From Gordonia rubripertincta (lineage in GTDB: Bacteria; Actinomycetota; Actinomycetes; Mycobacteriales; Mycobacteriaceae), in NCBI RefSeq assembly GCF_038024875.1, contig NZ_CP136136.1:744001-808000 (forward strand): a stretch of DNA of 64,000 bases. The letters run 5' to 3'. The number at the start of each line of letters is the position of its first letter. Position 1 is the first letter of the stretch. Shown here in pieces: positions 61,686 to 64,000 of this stretch. Made by a program: the position numbers and the translations under genes. The notes below the pieces were generated by a model. The model worked only from the letters and a program-made list of their open reading frames with translations, made no database searches and was not told the DNA's origin.

Positions 61686-62492
61686 TTGCTCCCTTCACCC
61701 TTCGTCAAGGGCGTGTGCGACGTGCTTTCGCAGACAGATCATCCGGGACTCACCGGTTCCGAGATCGACTCCTTGCTCCAGATGGTGGGAGTCAGGCAGC
61801 GTAAGCCGGGCGGCAACAAGCGCGACAGCCTGTACGTCACTCTCTACAACGTCCAGGTTCGACAGCAAGCCGGCAACGTCATGGGCGGATTCATCGCAAA
61901 GGCCATGAATCCTAGCCGGTATGCCGCTCAGCCAGCTCGTTTCGACGAGCTGCGCGACCAGCTCAACCAGTTCCTCGTGTACTACGGCTACGCAGTTAAC
62001 GAAGCGGGCAAGCTCGCATCCGGAGCGAAGGCATCCAGCATCTCCGAGGGTGCCGCCCTGGCCGGACGACTTCAAACTGAGCTGAGGCGCCGAGGGTGTC
62101 ACAGCGAGTTATTCCGCTACTGCGACGAGGAACTCATCGGGCGTTCTCTGTTTCATGCAATGTCGGAAGCGTCGAAGAGCATCCCAGCAAGAGTCCGCGG
62201 CATCACGGGGTTGGCGGGTGATGGCGCAGCTCTTTACGACGGCGTCCTCGGAACCAATCGCGAGCATCCCGCCTGGTCCATCAACGCCCATGAATCAGAC
62301 TCCGACATCAGCGAGCACCGCGGCTTTAAAAGCCTGCTCGTTGGGATCCACGGGCACTTCCGAAACCCGCGCGCGCACTCCAGCCGAATCTTCAATGATG
62401 AGGTTCTGAACGATTTCTACGACGCGTTCTCGCTCTCCTCCTACGTACATCGTCGGCTCGACTCAATGAGGAGATTGACCGCACCCCACTGA
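61686..62492 (+). CDS. TIGR02391-like (Ymh) protein
   Basis: A 268-aa protein. The C-terminal half fits the TIGR02391/Hypoth_Ymh pattern: CDEELIGRSLFHAMSEASKS, IPARVRGITGLAGDGAALYD, and near the end LLVGIHGHFRNPRAHSS (the FRNPxAH signature). The N-terminal half has PFVKGVCDVLSQTDHPGLTG SEID, a segment also seen in some members. The start is unclear: TTG 61686 gives the longest frame; an ATG-started frame just upstream (MPKQTPPKIAPF) is out of register. Members are of unknown biochemical role and often occur in phage, mobile or defence regions. Confidence 0.7.
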   Translation: MLPSPFVKGVCDVLSQTDHPGLTGSEIDSLLQMVGVRQRKPGGNKRDSLYVTLYNVQVRQQAGNVMGGFIAKAMNPSRYAAQPARFDELRDQLNQFLVYYGYAVNEAGKLASGAKASSISEGAALAGRLQTELRRRGCHSELFRYCDEELIGRSLFHAMSEASKSIPARVRGITGLAGDGAALYDGVLGTNREHPAWSINAHESDSDISEHRGFKSLLVGIHGHFRNPRAHSSRIFNDEVLNDFYDAFSLSSYVHRRLDSMRRLTAPH

Positions 62493-62819
62493 GCCGAAAG
62501 CTTGGCTTGCGGCTATCCGCGCCGAGGAACGATTGCTCGGGTCGCTGCTCACGGTCTCAGGTCCGGACCACACCAGAACCAACGGCCCGCTCTAGATCCG
62601 CTATGACGAGTCCTCTCATCCGTTTCATCACGACCGGCTTTCTGGGTGCCCACCCCCTCGCTGCGAACGTCACCAATCTGCTCATGCGGCTGCCGACCTC
62701 CGGGAGGGCGGCAGATCAGCGCGCCCAGCGAGTGGCGCCGCCAGAATGTCCTATCGCGCCGATATCCTGCCTACGTGCCTCCCCGGTCGCGGGAGGACGT
62801 GCTGCGCGATCAAGGGTGA
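62493..62819. other. Gap without a supported gene
   Basis: 327 bp between the TIGR02391-like gene and the next ORF. Open frames here have the Arg/Ser/Pro-rich look of non-coding GC-rich DNA. The promoter for the next gene is probably near its 3' end. Confidence 0.5.
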
Positions 62820-62822
62820 GTG

Positions 62823-63125
62823 ATGATTGACGAATCGGCGGTCGTCGAACAGTTCCTCGAGCTAGCTCGGGGCACGAGCAGCTCGCTGATCAGCTTCCTG
62901 CCGGCGTTCGAGGACGCCGTCACAGTTCCGGAAACATCGACTATCGTGCGGACGCACTTTCTCGCACATGATGCCAACGGAGCGCCTGCTGTGGAGCAGC
63001 TCGCAGGAGCGATGGCGTCTGCGGCCATGGATTTCTGTTTAGCACGTTCGAAGATCGAGCGAGCGTATGCAGAGTACGAGGAGACTCGATCGACCGCGGC
63101 CATCGTGAGCTTGAATGAGCTGACG
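62823..63125 (+). pseudogene. N-terminal fragment of an unknown gene, possibly HamA/DUF1837-like, cut by IS481
   Basis: About 101 codons of host sequence from ATG 62823 before the IS481 end at 63126. The segment LAGAMASAAMDFCLARSKIE, RAYAEYEETRSTAAIVSLNE resembles the helical part of DUF1837 (HamA, nuclease subunit of Hachiman anti-phage defence), which typically is followed by an SGElgElLL motif, absent here because of the insertion. The assignment is tentative and from memory of the family pattern only. If right, a hamB helicase gene would be expected nearby but none is in the window. Confidence 0.35.
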
Positions 63126-64000
63126 TGTGCGGTCTCAGGAGATGCGTGACGTCGTGTTCTCGGGAGATGCTTACCGGCGGTGGGGCCGGTGGGCGTTGAA
63201 GTTGCGAATGGTCTTGGTGGTGGTTCGTGCGTGCAGTGACAGTTCTCTGGCGCCGTCGAGCACTCGTAGGTGGTGATCGTCGACGATGATGGTGACGATG
63301 GTGCCGGCGTAGGTCGGACTGACTCGGAGGCGTTGGCTGGCCACCATGATCTGACCGCTCTTGGGAACCCGGCGCTGCACGCTCTGCGGCCCTGACGGTG
63401 GCGCAGGCGGCAGCGGGGTGCTGGCTTCCCGAACTCCGGTCAAGCGGCGAATATTCTCTAGGTCAAGAGGATTGGGTAGCGTCTTGATCAGGTGGGTGCC
63501 GTTGGTCGCGTGGATCAACTCGCCGTCGATCCGCAGGGTGACCCGGCTGCCGGCCGTCACGACGCCGAGGGCGAGTTCATGTCCACGAACAATGACGATG
63601 CCGTCGCGGTTCGCGGTCCGGTCGATCTCGATAGCTCGCGGCCGATGGGTGGCGGTGGAGGTGTCGAACGCGGCTTGCGCCGGTCTGGGCCGGCCCGGGC
63701 GGGTGCCGCGGGCGCGGAGTCGTTGCAGGTCTGCGGTGGTCAGCTTCGACCGGACCGTCTTGATCACGATGTCGTCGCAGATGATGTACACGCTCGACAG
63801 GTCAGCCCACATCACGACACTGCGCTGCGCATAGTTTCTTTCCGACCCACACCTGTTGCACACCGGCAATAGTCACTACACCGGACGGCGGCACGACAGT
63901 GTCGAACTCAATGGCGGAACTCGACTGATCGGCCACGGTTGGAGCTGGCCGAACGACTTCGGCTTCCGGTCGGATCTCGGCACCAACAGGCTTGCTGGGC
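63126..64000 (-). mobile_element. IS481-family element, copy 2, 5' part outside window
   Basis: Right (3') end of the same IS as at 58275, now inverted. It begins with TGTGCGGTCTCAGGAGATGC and shares its sequence with 59316-59879 over at least 560 bp. Confidence 0.82.
63171..64000 (-). pseudogene. IS481-family transposase, copy 2, C-terminal part
   Basis: The 3' end of the transposase with the same +1 shift at CATAGTTTCTTT (minus strand AAAGAAACTATG) as in copy 1. It shows three successive C-terminal beta-type units: SGVVTIAGVQQVWVGKKYAQ, then DGIVIVRGHELALGVVTAGS, then SGQIMVASQRLRVSPTYAGT, each followed by a VxxxxD-type strand. The last one ends in RVLDGARELSLHARTTTKTI near the stop. The N-terminal and catalytic parts lie beyond the window edge. 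Confidence 0.78.

Noticed and set aside
62507..62830. 107-codon ORF in the gap after the TIGR02391-like gene
   Set aside because: Arg/Ser/Pro-rich composition without any motif; looks like non-coding GC-rich DNA.
1..64000. CRISPR array, tRNA or rRNA genes, conjugation or replication genes
   Set aside because: No short regularly spaced direct repeats, no tRNA-like cloverleaf or rRNA segment and no relaxase, Rep or Par protein was recognised; plasmid nature therefore remains only a guess.

Overview
The window looks like actinobacterial DNA from a mycolic-acid genus (Rhodococcus, Gordonia, Williamsia, Mycobacterium or a relative). The evidence is high GC content, an Mce lipid-import operon, two MmpL-type RND transporters, a DUF4873 protein and a ChoD-like cholesterol oxidase. 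It is very rich in insertion sequences, many of them nested or broken. It is therefore either a catabolic plasmid or an IS-rich genomic island; the sequence does not decide which. No rRNA, tRNA, CRISPR array or replication origin was recognised.

Layout. 1-2383: the 5' part of a ChoD-like oxidase, a divergent TetR gene and an SDR remnant. 2384-7517: a CYP153-type alkane or fatty-acid hydroxylase locus (AraC regulator divergent from ferredoxin, P450 and ferredoxin reductase), continuing into a transglutaminase-like and a BtrH_N-like gene. 8847-15217 (minus): an oxidation operon with AurF-like diiron protein, Baeyer-Villiger monooxygenase, SDR, flavin/2Fe-2S reductase, alpha/beta hydrolase and TetR; divergent from it are DUF4873 and MmpL 1 (15351-18858). 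19-37 kb: IS elements around a thioesterase, a TetR gene and a frameshifted MmpL 2. 37.4-48.8 kb: an mce operon (yrbE4A, yrbE4B, mceA-F, Mce-associated protein) ending in an AlkK-like acyl-CoA ligase. 49-52 kb: IS elements. 52339-57472: a second, inverted copy of the CYP153 locus. 57.5-64 kb: IS481 copies, an IS3 copy, a TIGR02391-like gene and a truncated gene that may be HamA-like.

How the genes may work together (inference): Mce and MmpL proteins move hydrophobic substrates or lipids across the mycolic envelope. CYP153 with its redox partners would hydroxylate terminal carbons. The AurF/BVMO/SDR/hydrolase operon could handle subterminal oxidation (alcohol to ketone to ester to acid plus alcohol). 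The AlkK-like ligase would activate the acids. One 15-bp operator type (CAGTAYCTGGTACYG) lies before both the mce operon and the aurF/DUF4873 divergent promoter, which suggests one regulon.

Main structural observations: (1) a 5134-bp inverted duplication of the CYP153 locus; (2) a roughly 29-kb inversion between two opposed IS3-family copies, shown by exchanged 4-bp target duplications and by two host genes split across both ends; (3) an mce operon with three apparent lesions: no standard start codon in yrbE4A, an IS in yrbE4B, and a frameshift in mceE.
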